Shown piece by piece: positions 10,730 through 19,857 of a DNA stretch of 64,000 bases. Location: positions 115,166-179,165 of the forward strand of contig JAEXNR010000057.1 of NCBI GenBank assembly GCA_023439505.1. Reading direction: 5' to 3'. Source of the stretch: Bacillota bacterium. Its GTDB lineage: Bacteria; Bacillota; Clostridia; Lachnospirales; Lachnospiraceae. The notes beneath the pieces were generated by a model. The model worked only from the letters and a program-made list of their open reading frames with translations. It did not search any database and had not been told where the DNA came from. Numbering within the stretch: position 1 is the stretch's first letter; every line of letters starts with the position of its first letter. Position numbers and translations under genes: made by a program.

Positions 10730-11992
10730 ATGAAAGTAGCAGGCATTATAACGGAATATAACCCATTCCATAACGGACACAAATTTCATATTGAAGAAAC
10801 CAGAAGAATTACCGGTGCCGATTATGTAATTGCAGTTATGAGCGGTAATTTTGTTCAAAGGGGAGCCCCTGCGATCATTGATAAGTATTCGCGAACACTC
10901 ATGGCACTTCATAACGGAGTAGATCTTGTCTTTGAACTGCCGGTCTGCTACGCCAGCGCCAGCGCTGAATTCTTTGCACTGGGAGCCGTTTCCCTGCTCC
11001 ATAAACTAGGGATTGTTGATGCAATTTGTTTTGGCAGCGAATGCGGAGATCTTCCTTTATTAAAAGAAACCGCACAATATTTACATGCTCCCGGGAAGAA
11101 TTTTGATATCTTTTTGCGTTCTTTCCTGAGAGAAGGTCTTACCTACCCTGCAGCCAGACGAAGGGCACTCCAGGCTGATCTGCTTTTGAAAGGAAACTAT
11201 TCCGGTAATCCGGGAGCCATATCCGGCGTTTTAGGAGAGCCAAATAATATTCTGGGCATCGAATACCTAAAGGCCTTGCAAACCCTATCCTCAACGATTC
11301 GCCCTTATACCATACTAAGACAGGAATCCCATTATCATGATCCGGTTTTATCGGAAAACATCAGCTCAGCTACCGCAATTCGTCATACCATCCTTGGAAC
11401 TTCAGAAGATGACCTCCTGTCTGCTTTGCGCGACACCCTTCCCTCCCAGGTGGTTTCTTCTTTGAGCGATGCTTATCATAAGATCTTCCCCATTACAGAG
11501 GAGGATTTCTCCGGTATGATCAAATATAAGATTTTATCAGAGGCATCCCGGTTAACGGATTATGTTGATCTTTCAGCGGATCTGGCGGACCGGATCAATC
11601 ATTGTGATCTTCATCTTTCACTGCAACAACTGGCACTGGCAATCAAAACAAAAAATATCACCTTAACACGGGTCAATCGTGCTCTGTTTCATATGCTCTT
11701 AAATATCAGAAAGACTGATCTCCAGGGTTTTAATGAGTCCGGCTATACTGCCTATGCAAGAGTTCTGGGGTTAAAGAAGAACGCCTCCTTTCTCTTAAGG
11801 AATATAGGGGAAGCCGGTAATATCCCATTGATCACAAAAGCAGCAAAGGCAAAAGAACAGCTGGATCCTTCCGGTTTTCTGATGCTTTCTCAGGATTTAT
11901 TTGCTTCACACCTATATCAGCAGATTGTTTATGAGAAATTCGGTACTTCCCTGCCAAATGAATACAGGCGGGGCATTTGTATCGTTTCATGA
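10730..11992 (+). CDS. tmcAL: tRNA(Met) cytidine acetate ligase TmcAL (YlbM)
   Basis: TmcAL makes N4-acetylcytidine at the wobble base of elongator tRNA-Met using ATP and acetate directly. The 420-residue protein starts with the nucleotidyltransferase signature GIITEYNPFHNGH (HxGH-type motif at residues 14-17), followed by MSGNFVQRG near 39 and the FELPVCYASASAEFFALGAV-type segment near 70; both are typical of the family. The neighbouring pta-ackA operon makes acetate, its substrate. In Bacillus the homologue ylbM sits in the same rsmD-coaD-rpmF block. The spacing from the GGAG site to ATG is about 14 bases, rather long, but the start matches the family exactly. Confidence 0.95.
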   Translation: MKVAGIITEYNPFHNGHKFHIEETRRITGADYVIAVMSGNFVQRGAPAIIDKYSRTLMALHNGVDLVFELPVCYASASAEFFALGAVSLLHKLGIVDAICFGSECGDLPLLKETAQYLHAPGKNFDIFLRSFLREGLTYPAARRRALQADLLLKGNYSGNPGAISGVLGEPNNILGIEYLKALQTLSSTIRPYTILRQESHYHDPVLSENISSATAIRHTILGTSEDDLLSALRDTLPSQVVSSLSDAYHKIFPITEEDFSGMIKYKILSEASRLTDYVDLSADLADRINHCDLHLSLQQLALAIKTKNITLTRVNRALFHMLLNIRKTDLQGFNESGYTAYARVLGLKKNASFLLRNIGEAGNIPLITKAAKAKEQLDPSGFLMLSQDLFASHLYQQIVYEKFGTSLPNEYRRGICIVS

Positions 11993-12303
11993 ATAGCGCT
12001 GCGTTCTCATCGTCGTTCTAATATAGATTTTCTCATTTCCATTTATTTTTCAAATTATGATACTCGTCCCATTGATTCGACTCTGTATTTCTGTTCTTTC
12101 GACATCATCTGCTTTTCCTAATTATGAATAGAATTTTGAAAATCTTTATCAGATATTCACATAACCTTCACGATTTGTTAAAAACTTAAACACATTTACC
12201 TTTTATAATAACATTATAAGATAAATCAAAGAAACAAATTACATCACTTAATCAAGTTAACAAGTAAAATAACATAGATTTTTTCATAATTTCCCCTCCC
12301 CTT
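11993..12303. other. AT-rich intergenic stretch without a gene
   Basis: About 310 bases lie between the tmcAL stop and the terminator before pepF. No frame with a ribosome site and no tRNA-like fold were seen. A plus-strand CCTTTTATAAT-like box occurs near 12200, so a short transcript ending at the 12304-12329 terminator is conceivable but unsupported. Confidence 0.4.
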
Positions 12304-12329
12304 AAGCCAATTGAAAAATTGGCTTTTTT
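12304..12329 (+). terminator. Rho-independent terminator, plus strand
   Basis: AAGCCAATT, loop GAAA, AATTGGCTT and a run of six T. The T run is on the plus strand, so it stops transcripts coming from tmcAL before they run into the convergent pepF gene. Confidence 0.85.
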
Positions 12330-12331
12330 CC

Positions 12332-14137
12332 TTATTTTATTAATTCTTCCATTTGATCCAATAGCTCTTCAAATAGCTTTAAAGCTTGATTAACCGGCAT
12401 TGTGGTACTCATATCCACCCCTGCCTGCTTCAGTAATTCTATGGGATAATTAGAACTTCCACCGCTTAAAAATCTGATATAATCCTCTACCGCTGCCTCT
12501 CCTTCATTTAAAATCCTTCTGGATAAAGCAATGGCTGCAGAGAAACCTGTCGCATACTGGTATACATAGAACGCATTATAAAAATGGGGGATTCTCGACC
12601 ATTCCAGATCAATCTGCGGATCAATCACAAGCCCATCGCCAAAATAGGTTACATTCAGCTCATGATAAACCCTGCACAACACCTCTGCCGTCAGACTCTC
12701 TCCCGCTTCTGCCATCTTATGGGTAATCATTTCAAATTCTGCAAACATGGTCTGCCGGTACAGCGTCCCCTTAAACTTCTCCAGGAAATGATTGATCAGA
12801 TATGCTTTTTCTTTTTTATCCTCTGTCTGTTTGATCATATAGTCGATTAGCAATGCTTCATTACAGATTGAGGCAACTTCTGCCACAAAGATTTTATAAC
12901 CGGCATAGATATAGGGCTGGGTTTTATCCGAATAATAACTGTGGATCGCATGCCCCATTTCATGGGCAAGGGTAAAGACATGATCCAGTGTCTGATTATA
13001 ATTAAGTAAAACAAAAGGATGGGTACCAAATGCTCCCCAGGAATAGGCGCCGCTCCTTTTATTTTCATTTTCATAGATATCGATCCACCGCCCGTTAAAG
13101 CCCTCATACAGGACACGCCGGTAGTCCTCTCCCAAAGGGGATAATCCCTTGGCAACAGTGTTTTTCGCCTCTTCAAATGAGAGCTTCATTTTCACATCAG
13201 ATACCAGTGGTGCATACAAATCATACATATGAAGTTCTTCTAATCCCAGAAGTTCTTTTCTTAAAGCTACATAGCGATGCATCAGATGCATATTGGAATG
13301 AACCGCCTCGATCAGATTGGTATACACTTCCACCGGAACATTGGAACCATCCAGGGCCCGTTCTAAAGTAGAGGCATATTTCCTTGCCTTCGCAAAGAAT
13401 ACCTCCTGTTTTACGTTGGCACTAAAAGCTGCTGCCAGCGTATTTTTAAAGTTACCGTAGGAAGCGTATACCCCTTCGAAGGCCTCTTTTCTCACCCTCC
13501 GGTCACTGCTCTCTAAAAGTTGTCCATATCTTCCGTGGGTTATCATCACCGGATCCCCATCTTCATCTTTGATTTCCGGGAATTTAATATCCGCATTATT
13601 AAACATTGAGAAAATATTACTTGCCGCATCCGATATTTCGCCCGCATCTGCAAGAAGTCCTTCCATTTCCGCCGACAGAATATGGGGTTTCATGCGCAGA
13701 ATATCTTTGATATAGAAATCATATAATCTTAACTCTTCATTCTCTGCATGAAATAAGGTAATCGTCTCTTCCGGTATATTTAATATCTCCGGTGTGGCAA
13801 AGGATAGTGCACTCCCCGCCTGTACGGAAAGCATATTAGCCTTGTTGGACAAATCCTGATAAGTTGCATTGGAAGTGTCCTCATGATATTTCTGATTGGC
13901 ATATACATAAACCTTTTCCAGTCGCTTACCAATCTCATCCGACAATTGTAAAAAACTCAATAACAAATCCGCTGACTTAGATAATCTTCCCTGGTATTCT
14001 GCTGCCTGGGGAAGCATCTCCTTCACCTGATCAAACTCCTGCTGCCAAAGCTGATCTGAACTATATAAATCCTCAATCGCCCATTTATCCTTCCCGTCAA
14101 TCTGTTCTCTTTTCGGTAAATTCATTTTTTCAGACAT
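12332..14137 (-). CDS. pepF: Oligoendopeptidase F (M3 family)
   Basis: PepF is a cytoplasmic zinc metallopeptidase that cuts oligopeptides of roughly 7-17 residues. The 601-residue protein has the zinc site HEMGH at residues 392-396, followed about 25 residues later by the third ligand region EVASICNEALL. It has the family N-terminal domain (WAIEDLYSSDQLWQQEF at about 19-35). Length matches PepF (about 600). GAGGAGA lies before the ATG. It sits between convergent tmcAL and divergent ylbJ, splitting the usual ylb order. Confidence 0.96.
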   Translation of the reverse strand: MSEKMNLPKREQIDGKDKWAIEDLYSSDQLWQQEFDQVKEMLPQAAEYQGRLSKSADLLLSFLQLSDEIGKRLEKVYVYANQKYHEDTSNATYQDLSNKANMLSVQAGSALSFATPEILNIPEETITLFHAENEELRLYDFYIKDILRMKPHILSAEMEGLLADAGEISDAASNIFSMFNNADIKFPEIKDEDGDPVMITHGRYGQLLESSDRRVRKEAFEGVYASYGNFKNTLAAAFSANVKQEVFFAKARKYASTLERALDGSNVPVEVYTNLIEAVHSNMHLMHRYVALRKELLGLEELHMYDLYAPLVSDVKMKLSFEEAKNTVAKGLSPLGEDYRRVLYEGFNGRWIDIYENENKRSGAYSWGAFGTHPFVLLNYNQTLDHVFTLAHEMGHAIHSYYSDKTQPYIYAGYKIFVAEVASICNEALLIDYMIKQTEDKKEKAYLINHFLEKFKGTLYRQTMFAEFEMITHKMAEAGESLTAEVLCRVYHELNVTYFGDGLVIDPQIDLEWSRIPHFYNAFYVYQYATGFSAAIALSRRILNEGEAAVEDYIRFLSGGSSNYPIELLKQAGVDMSTTMPVNQALKLFEELLDQMEELIK

Positions 14138-14303
14138 GTTATGTCTCCTCTCATCCGTTATCTTTTATAAAGATATATATCATATTTTATCATTATTTAC
14201 CATAGATGTATATTCTAATGAAAGTGAATCTTTTAGAATAAACCCTTTGATCGGACAATAAATTATATTAACCATGCATCGAACCACAGTCAGGAGTAAA
14301 CTT

Positions 14304-15329
14304 ATGAAATGCATTTCTTCCCCGCCAAGAATATTCCATCCTACCATGATGCCGCACATAAAATTTCTTACTGCCAATCGTATGATAAAGGGATCCATTC
14401 TGCTTCTCTTGATTTTAATGATTTTATTCCCCCATGCATCTTATCAGGGTGCCAGTACCGGATTAATGCTATGGTTTCATAATGTTTTGCCTAATTTATT
14501 ACCCTTTATTATTGTCTCCAATTTAATCATCCGTTTCAATATTACCAGACAGTTAAGCATCTTCTTTTATCCGTTTTTTAAAAGAATATTTCATGTAAGT
14601 AAGGATGGTTGTTATCCCATTCTCATTGGGTTTTTATCAGGGATTCCTATGGGTGCGAAATCCAGCGCCGACCTTGTGTCCCAGCATAAAATCACGCAGA
14701 GAGAAGGCCAATTTCTGCTTACTATGTGTAACAATGCCAGTCCAATGTTTATCATTGGATATATTGCCATTACTCAATTACAGGTTCCCCAAATAAAATA
14801 TTACTTATTCGCTATTCTATACGCTTCTGCCATTCTTAGCGCATTGATATATCGATGGTTTGATAAAACCTTCTCAAAGCATCCCGATGAATTGGCTTTG
14901 AAAAAGGAACCAAAAGCTCACCTGCCACAGCAGCTACCTGTTCGCTTCTCTTTTGATTTATTGGACAGCGCAATTATGAACGGATTTGAAGTAGTCACCA
15001 AAATCGGCGGGTATATCATACTTTTCTCCATTCTGGCTCAGATTGTGAGTGAAGCAATATCAGGTATGGGCTTCATGAAATCCATTCTGATGGGTATGCT
15101 GGAAATCACCATCGGGATTAACCAGATCTGCAGTTCAACCATAAATATACACACAAAAATAGTCCTGGTTACAGTAATTACCTCCTTTGGCGGTTTGTCA
15201 GGAATGGCTCAAACCAAAAGTGTACTTGCTGACACAAGACTATCTATGAAAAAATATCTATGGGTGAAACTATTAAATGCACTAATCACATTTGCACTGG
15301 TATCAATCTATCTTTTTTATTCTTCATAA
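14304..15329 (+). CDS. ylbJ: Sporulation integral membrane protein YlbJ
   Basis: YlbJ is a polytopic membrane protein with nucleoside-transporter-like (Gate) repeats that is needed for normal spore cortex formation in Bacillus. Recognisable segments are LMLWFHNVLPNLLPFIIVSN, GFLSGIPMGAKSSADL and the SFGGLSGMAQTKSVL segment near the end. The open frame could start at 14274, but AGGAG at 14292-14296 sits 7 bases before the ATG at 14304, so that start is chosen (341 residues). It overlaps the convergent coiled-coil gene by 13 bp. In Bacillus ylbJ follows coaD directly, as in this block. Confidence 0.9.
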   Translation: MKCISSPPRIFHPTMMPHIKFLTANRMIKGSILLLLILMILFPHASYQGASTGLMLWFHNVLPNLLPFIIVSNLIIRFNITRQLSIFFYPFFKRIFHVSKDGCYPILIGFLSGIPMGAKSSADLVSQHKITQREGQFLLTMCNNASPMFIIGYIAITQLQVPQIKYYLFAILYASAILSALIYRWFDKTFSKHPDELALKKEPKAHLPQQLPVRFSFDLLDSAIMNGFEVVTKIGGYIILFSILAQIVSEAISGMGFMKSILMGMLEITIGINQICSSTINIHTKIVLVTVITSFGGLSGMAQTKSVLADTRLSMKKYLWVKLLNALITFALVSIYLFYSS

Positions 15330-15955
15330 AATGTATTTTCATCAAAATCAAAGTCATTCCCGTCAAGAGACTCCTCACTTAGTTCCTGAGAGGTATAATG
15401 CTCCTGGGGATAAAGTTGATCACTCAATTCCTTTTTGTTGGTTTGGATAATTTCAAGGTTCGTCTTTAAGGCTCCTATAATGGCGTCATATCTTGATAGA
15501 ACACTTTCATATGCACCCGCAAGCACTCTTTCTACTTCGGTTAAAACCTCATTGGAATATACCAGAGTGCCTGTCCTGATTTGCTCCGCCTCTTCAGAAG
15601 CCTCTCTTCGAATACGTTCCGCCTCTTCAGAAGCTTGCATAATCATCTCATTTGCCTGATAATACGCCTGCTGCATAATTTCATGTTCATTTAGTAAGTC
15701 CTTTGCCTTCTCTCTTGTCTGTGCCAGAACTTTTTCTGATTTCTCTTCCGCATCTGCAAGAATCGCATCCCTGTTGGCAATTATTTTTTGATATCGTTTA
15801 ATCTCATCCGGTGTTCTGAGTCTTAATTCATCCAATAAATCATACAATTCATCCTTAGGTACGATAACTTTTGTACTTGATAGCGGCTGCATTCTACAGC
15901 TTTCGACAAATTCATATATATCTTCAATTAATTGTTCAATTCTGCTTGCTCCCAT
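15317..15955 (-). CDS. Coiled-coil protein, V-ATPase subunit-like annotation
   Basis: A 212-residue soluble protein starting MGASRIEQLIEDIYEFVESC. A short N-terminal helical domain is followed by a long charged coiled coil (about residues 75-165, rich in Ala, Glu, Arg: EEAERIRREASEEAEQIR) and an acidic C-terminal tail (DGNDFDFDEN). Such proteins are often labelled ATPase or V-type ATPase subunit H, or DivIVA-like, without evidence. A longer frame reaches 16048 but would overlap coaD; AAGGAG lies 9 bases before the ATG at 15955, which starts 1 base past the coaD stop. It is coupled to rsmD-coaD. Function unknown; a structural role at the membrane or in division is only a guess. Confidence 0.75.
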   Translation of the reverse strand: MGASRIEQLIEDIYEFVESCRMQPLSSTKVIVPKDELYDLLDELRLRTPDEIKRYQKIIANRDAILADAEEKSEKVLAQTREKAKDLLNEHEIMQQAYYQANEMIMQASEEAERIRREASEEAEQIRTGTLVYSNEVLTEVERVLAGAYESVLSRYDAIIGALKTNLEIIQTNKKELSDQLYPQEHYTSQELSEESLDGNDFDFDENTFYEE

Positions 15956-15956
15956 G

Positions 15957-16457
15957 TCAAATACTCCTTGCTCTATTATATTTATCGTAAACAGACTGTA
16001 CAATGGTATCAGGGATAAACTTTCTGATATCTCCGCCATAGCTGGCAATTTCTCTCACAACACTTGAACTCACATAGGAATATTCCACACTGGTAGTAAA
16101 AAATACAGTATCAAGATTCTTATCCAATCTATGATTGGTTTGTGCGATCTGCAGTTCATATTCAAAATCTGTGACAGCCCGTAGTCCCCGGACAATAATT
16201 GACGCATTCTTTTTATTAGCAAAATCAACCAATAATCCTTCAAATGCTTCCACTTCAATCTGTGGCAAGTCCGTTTTTTCCTTTATTACCCGCTGAATAA
16301 ACTCTACTCTTTCTTCTGCCGTAAATAACTGTTTCTTCGCACTGTTATGTAATACACCGATAATCAATTTATCAACTAAACCGGATGCACGAATTATTAT
16401 ATCCAAATGTCCAAGTGTAATCGGGTCAAAACTTCCGGGATAAATCGCAATTCTCAT
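15957..16457 (-). CDS. coaD: Pantetheine-phosphate adenylyltransferase
   Basis: CoaD transfers AMP from ATP to 4'-phosphopantetheine, the penultimate step of CoA synthesis. The 166-residue protein begins [21 protein letters not shown] with the TxGH nucleotidyl-transfer motif at residues 15-18. It also has [15 protein letters not shown] near 88 and the ISSSxVREI-type motif ([12 protein letters not shown]) near 126. It is 30 bp after rsmD, the very widespread rsmD-coaD pair. Confidence 0.98.
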   Translation of the reverse strand: MRIAIYPGSFDPITLGHLDIIIRASGLVDKLIIGVLHNSAKKQLFTAEERVEFIQRVIKEKTDLPQIEVEAFEGLLVDFANKKNASIIVRGLRAVTDFEYELQIAQTNHRLDKNLDTVFFTTSVEYSYVSSSVVREIASYGGDIRKFIPDTIVQSVYDKYNRARSI

Positions 16458-16487
16458 GTGCTCTCCTTACTAAGGTCACCCTATTTT

Positions 16488-17042
16488 TTATTTCATTTCT
16501 ATAAAAACATGTTGGTTCGTTTTATATTCCTTCTTTTTAAATACACGGAATTTGGTATCGTCCAGATAATCAAATTCAGTTTTTAAGGATGCTTCCACTA
16601 CGATAATTGTATCGCAATAAATAATATTGGAATTCTGTAATGCCAGAAGCACTTCCTTTTCCATCAAATGGTTGTATGGCGGATCCATAAATACGACATC
16701 AAAAACTTTGCCCTTAATTTCCAAAGCTTTAATTGCATCCACTGCATTTAAAGCAAGTAGTTCTCCTTGTTCCTGAAGTTTTGTAAAATGGAGATTCGCC
16801 TTAATACATTCCAATGCAACTTTATTATTCTCAACAAAGGCCGCATATTTTGCACCTCGTGATAATGCCTCAATCCCAATAGCCCCGCTTCCGGAGAATA
16901 CATCCAGAAAATCTGCATCTGCCAAATAAGGATTTAATATATTAAACAAAGTTTCTTTCGTTTTATCCGTTGTAGGTCTGGTCTCAAAGCCTTCTGGTGT
17001 TCTTAGCTGTAATCTTCTCGCTTTACCCGCTATCACTCTCAT
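16488..17042 (-). CDS. rsmD: 16S rRNA (guanine966-N2)-methyltransferase RsmD
   Basis: RsmD methylates G966 of 16S rRNA with S-adenosylmethionine. Evidence: MRVIAGKARRLQL at the start, RPTTDKTKETLFNIL near 23-37, SAM motif I FLDVFSGSGAIGIEALSRGA near 45-64, and the catalytic MDPPYNH near 122. The frame extends to a GTG at 17054, but that GTGGAG overlaps the likely ribosome site, and ATG 17042 matches the family start (184 residues). Paired with coaD. Confidence 0.95.
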   Translation of the reverse strand: MRVIAGKARRLQLRTPEGFETRPTTDKTKETLFNILNPYLADADFLDVFSGSGAIGIEALSRGAKYAAFVENNKVALECIKANLHFTKLQEQGELLALNAVDAIKALEIKGKVFDVVFMDPPYNHLMEKEVLLALQNSNIIYCDTIIVVEASLKTEFDYLDDTKFRVFKKKEYKTNQHVFIEMK

Positions 17043-17199
17043 ACTTTTCTCCACTCACACTCCAAATAAGGTGCTGTTTTCTGGCACCATTAATACAATA
17101 ACTATAATTCATATTTTATAATATAATATGCATTTGTCAACACATATAGTAAATTTATATCACTTATAAATTTTAAATTCCTTATGTACGATACTTTTA

Positions 17200-17244
17200 T
17201 AAAAACTCAAAGATAGTAGGTGAAACCTTAATTTCACCTACTAT
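17200..17244 (-). terminator. Inverted repeat after the SASP gene
   Basis: Perfect 13-bp arms (17213-17225 and 17232-17244, ATAGTAGGTGAAA and its complement) with a 6-base loop, followed on the minus strand by a T-rich tract. It lies 50 bases past the SASP stop and probably ends that transcript. Confidence 0.75.
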
Positions 17245-17293
17245 GCATCAATATACTTTTAATCTTAATAAATTGGTACTAAATTTCTTTTTA

Positions 17294-17494
17294 TTATTTG
17301 CCTGCCATTCTTTTTTCCTGGTCCTGGATCATTTTCTTAACCATATAACCGCCTACAGAACCATTCTGATAGGATGTTAAGTCACCATTATAACCTTGCT
17401 TTAAAGGAACTCCAATTTCATTCGCAACTTCGTACTTAAATCTGTTTAATGCTTCTTTTGCTTCGGGTATTTCTGCTCTGTTTCTGCTTGACAT
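17294..17494 (-). CDS. Alpha/beta-type small acid-soluble spore protein
   Basis: The 66-residue protein has the SASP pattern: EAKEALNRFKYEVANEIGV, holding the GPR protease site region near residues 19-29, then QGYNGDLTSYQNGSVGGYMVKKMI in the conserved DNA-binding half. These proteins coat DNA in the spore core and protect it from UV and heat; GPR degrades them at germination. GGAGGAG precedes the ATG. It is a single-gene unit between rsmD and gltA. It shows the host can sporulate. Confidence 0.96.
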   Translation of the reverse strand: MSSRNRAEIPEAKEALNRFKYEVANEIGVPLKQGYNGDLTSYQNGSVGGYMVKKMIQDQEKRMAGK

Positions 17495-17692
17495 ATAAAC
17501 TCCTCCATTTCATATCTTGATCGAACTTTCATTTTACGTCTTTCAAAATAGTTTGTGTTCTTGTTTACTTTCTTAATAATAAATCTTTATTGGATTTTCA
17601 TTAAGATGTTACGATAATAGTATGCCTAGAAGAATTGAAAATACCCTGGTAATTTTTAAAAATAATGAGATGATATGGACTGTTTTAAAAAA

Positions 17693-19051
17693 TTATCTGT
17701 TATCTAAATTGACGTATTCTTTAATCTTTGAGACGCTCTTATAAGCGGGTCGAATTATTTTACCTGCATTGTTTAATTCCTCCAACCGGTGAGCACACCA
17801 GCCGGCAATTCTTGCGATGGCAAAAATCGGGGTATAAAGCTCCATCGGAAGATCAAGCATATGATAAACAAACCCACTGTAAAAATCAACATTGGCGCTT
17901 ACGCCTTTGTACATCTTTCTCTCTCTTGCGATAATCTCCGGAGCCAAACGCTCAACTGCTTCATAAAGAGCAAACTCTTTCATCAAGCCCTTTTCTGCGG
18001 AGAGACTTTTTACATGTTTTTTTAACACATTGGCACGGGGATCCGAAATGGAATAAACTGCATGACCCATACCATAAATCAAACCAAGCTTGTCAAATGC
18101 TTTCTTGTTCAACAGATCCGACAGATATCCGCTGATTTCTTCTTCATCTTCCCAATCTTTGATTTTATCCTTCATATCGTTGAACATTTGCATTACTTTT
18201 ATGTTCGCTCCACCATGCTTAGGTCCTTTTAAGGAACCCAGCGAAGCTGCGACTGTAGAATAAGTATCTGTTCCCGATGAAGTTACCACATGGGTAGTGA
18301 AAGTTGAATTATTACCGCCGCCATGTTCCGCATGCAAAACAAGGGCAATATCTAATATCTTCGCCTCCAGTTTTGTATATTTCTTATTCGGTCTTAACAT
18401 GTACAAAATATTTTCAGCAGTTGATAAGCCTTCCTTTGGAGGATGAATCACCAGACTTTGTCCGAAATAGTAGTGGCCATATGCCTGATAACCGTATACT
18501 GACAGTAATGGGAATACCGAGATTAGTTGGAGACTTTGACGAAGAACATTGTCTAAAGAAACCTCATCTGCTTTGTCATCATAAGAATATAAGGTGAGTA
18601 CACTTCTTGCCAAGGTATTCATCATATCCTTACTCGGAGCCTTCATAATAATATCTCTTACAAAACTTTGGGGCAATTCTCTGTATTGTTCCAATAAAGC
18701 AGTAAATGTAGTCAGCTTTTCCTTGGTTGGAAGTTCACCAAACAGTAATAAATAGGTCACCTCTTCAAATCCAAAACGGTCATCCGCCATAAATCCGGCA
18801 ATGATCTCCTCCACATCCAAACCTCGGTAAAACAATTTCCCTTCACAGGGGACATAATCATTATCAATGATTGTATAGGATAATATTTCACAGATATCTG
18901 TTAAACCTGTTAACACACCCTTGCCGCTGATATCTCTTAACCCTCTTTTTACATCATATTTCGCATATAATTCAGGATTAATAACTGTGTTTTTCTTGCA
19001 CAAATCAGCCAATTCCATCAGTTCCGGAGTAATTTCAGTATACTTACTCAT
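17693..19051 (-). CDS. gltA: Citrate synthase
   Basis: Citrate synthase condenses acetyl-CoA and oxaloacetate; in a fermentative anaerobe it usually serves 2-oxoglutarate and glutamate synthesis. Conserved active-site segments are LVLHAEHGGGNNSTF (first His region, near 265), LKGPKHGGAN near 300 and GLIYGMGHAVYSISDPRA near 350, plus the C-terminal NVDFYSGFVYHMLDLP. The open frame reaches 19147, but AAGGAG sits 8 bases before ATG 19051 (MSKYTEITPEL), giving 452 residues. This N-terminally extended type is common in Clostridia. It has its own promoter at 19086-19114 and no partner TCA genes nearby. Confidence 0.95.
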   Translation of the reverse strand: MSKYTEITPELMELADLCKKNTVINPELYAKYDVKRGLRDISGKGVLTGLTDICEILSYTIIDNDYVPCEGKLFYRGLDVEEIIAGFMADDRFGFEEVTYLLLFGELPTKEKLTTFTALLEQYRELPQSFVRDIIMKAPSKDMMNTLARSVLTLYSYDDKADEVSLDNVLRQSLQLISVFPLLSVYGYQAYGHYYFGQSLVIHPPKEGLSTAENILYMLRPNKKYTKLEAKILDIALVLHAEHGGGNNSTFTTHVVTSSGTDTYSTVAASLGSLKGPKHGGANIKVMQMFNDMKDKIKDWEDEEEISGYLSDLLNKKAFDKLGLIYGMGHAVYSISDPRANVLKKHVKSLSAEKGLMKEFALYEAVERLAPEIIARERKMYKGVSANVDFYSGFVYHMLDLPMELYTPIFAIARIAGWCAHRLEELNNAGKIIRPAYKSVSKIKEYVNLDNR

Positions 19052-19085
19052 TTTACACACTCCTTTTCTTATAGGTAATATATCA

Positions 19086-19114
19086 ATTATAGCATATAAA
19101 TCATCATATGAAAA
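19086..19114 (-). promoter_or_regulatory. Promoter of gltA
   Basis: Minus strand reads TTTTCA, 17 bases, TATAAT, with TGC just before the -10 box (extended -10). It lies about 35 bases ahead of the chosen gltA start, which supports that start over 19147. Confidence 0.6.
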
Positions 19115-19157
19115 CCACCAACTGATTGTTTTTACTAAAATTTGCATAAATAATCAA

Positions 19158-19202
19158 TAAACAAAATACGACAGACAGCTAAAAGACCTCGCTGTCTGTC
19201 GA
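19158..19202 (-). terminator. Terminator closing the surface-glycan block
   Basis: Eleven-base perfect arms CGACAGACAGC / GCTGTCTGTCG (19170-19180 and 19192-19202), 11-base loop, followed on the minus strand by TATTTTGTTTATT. It is 66 bases past the last gene of the 19.2-28.7 kb run. Confidence 0.8.
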
Positions 19203-19267
19203 ATGATGGTAAATCAAACGTTTCTCTTATTGTCTCTCTTCTGCTTAATTTTATGTATTTAACGCAA

Positions 19268-19804
19268 TCATCTCATACTCATTCGCATCGAAACAAGAGT
19301 ATCAACAAGAAAAACAATAAAAATAATCTTGTTTACTTTCCCGCATAATCTCTCTGTAAAGTTTCGGTTGAGATAACGAACAACGGCCGGATGCAGATAT
19401 CGGACAATCACAACTCCGCAAACTCCGAATAATACAGCAGCGCCAATGCAGATTCGACCATTCAGATTCAGCAGCTTATCAGAATAATCCCACCAGCGTC
19501 TTCCATAAATTCTTTCCATGCCACTGCTTACAACATATTCCAGTACGGATGATATTCCTGCACAGGAAATAAATAAGTGAAAGGTATTCTTACATCTGTC
19601 TGACAACAGCACCACCATCATCAGGATACTGACACCATAGATCGGACAAATCGGTCCATACAAGAAACCACGGCTCACAAATTTACCTGCTCCCAGAGAG
19701 CAATATATTGTTTCGTATAACCAACCAATGTAGCTATAAATAATAAACCAGTTGAAAAGCGTGGAGATTTCCTGCTCCAGACGCCGTTCTTTAACAATTA
19801 TCAT
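19268..19804 (-). CDS. CmpB-type putative ABC transporter membrane protein
   Basis: This 178-residue membrane protein matches the first 175 residues of the fused cardiolipin synthase at 3481-5955: both have an SY/FxGWxYE motif (here SYIGWLYETIY), a SRGFLYGPICPIYG motif, VLEYVVSSGMERIYGRRWWDYS, and NGRICIG. This is the putative ABC-transporter type IV (CmpB) family. Four or five membrane helices are evident. No ATPase subunit is nearby. It is the last gene of the minus-strand surface block, 53 bp after the L,D-transpeptidase. Transport activity has not been established for the family. Confidence 0.8.
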   Translation of the reverse strand: MIIVKERRLEQEISTLFNWFIIYSYIGWLYETIYCSLGAGKFVSRGFLYGPICPIYGVSILMMVVLLSDRCKNTFHLFISCAGISSVLEYVVSSGMERIYGRRWWDYSDKLLNLNGRICIGAAVLFGVCGVVIVRYLHPAVVRYLNRNFTERLCGKVNKIIFIVFLVDTLVSMRMSMR

Positions 19805-19857
19805 ATGTATCTATCCCCTTATTTCATGATTCCCGATACCGGATCAGGTTGACACGT

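Noticed and set aside
17622..17747. Possible small plus-strand ORF of about 40 codons
   Set aside because: No ribosome site, overlaps the end of gltA on the other strand, and the sequence is unremarkable.
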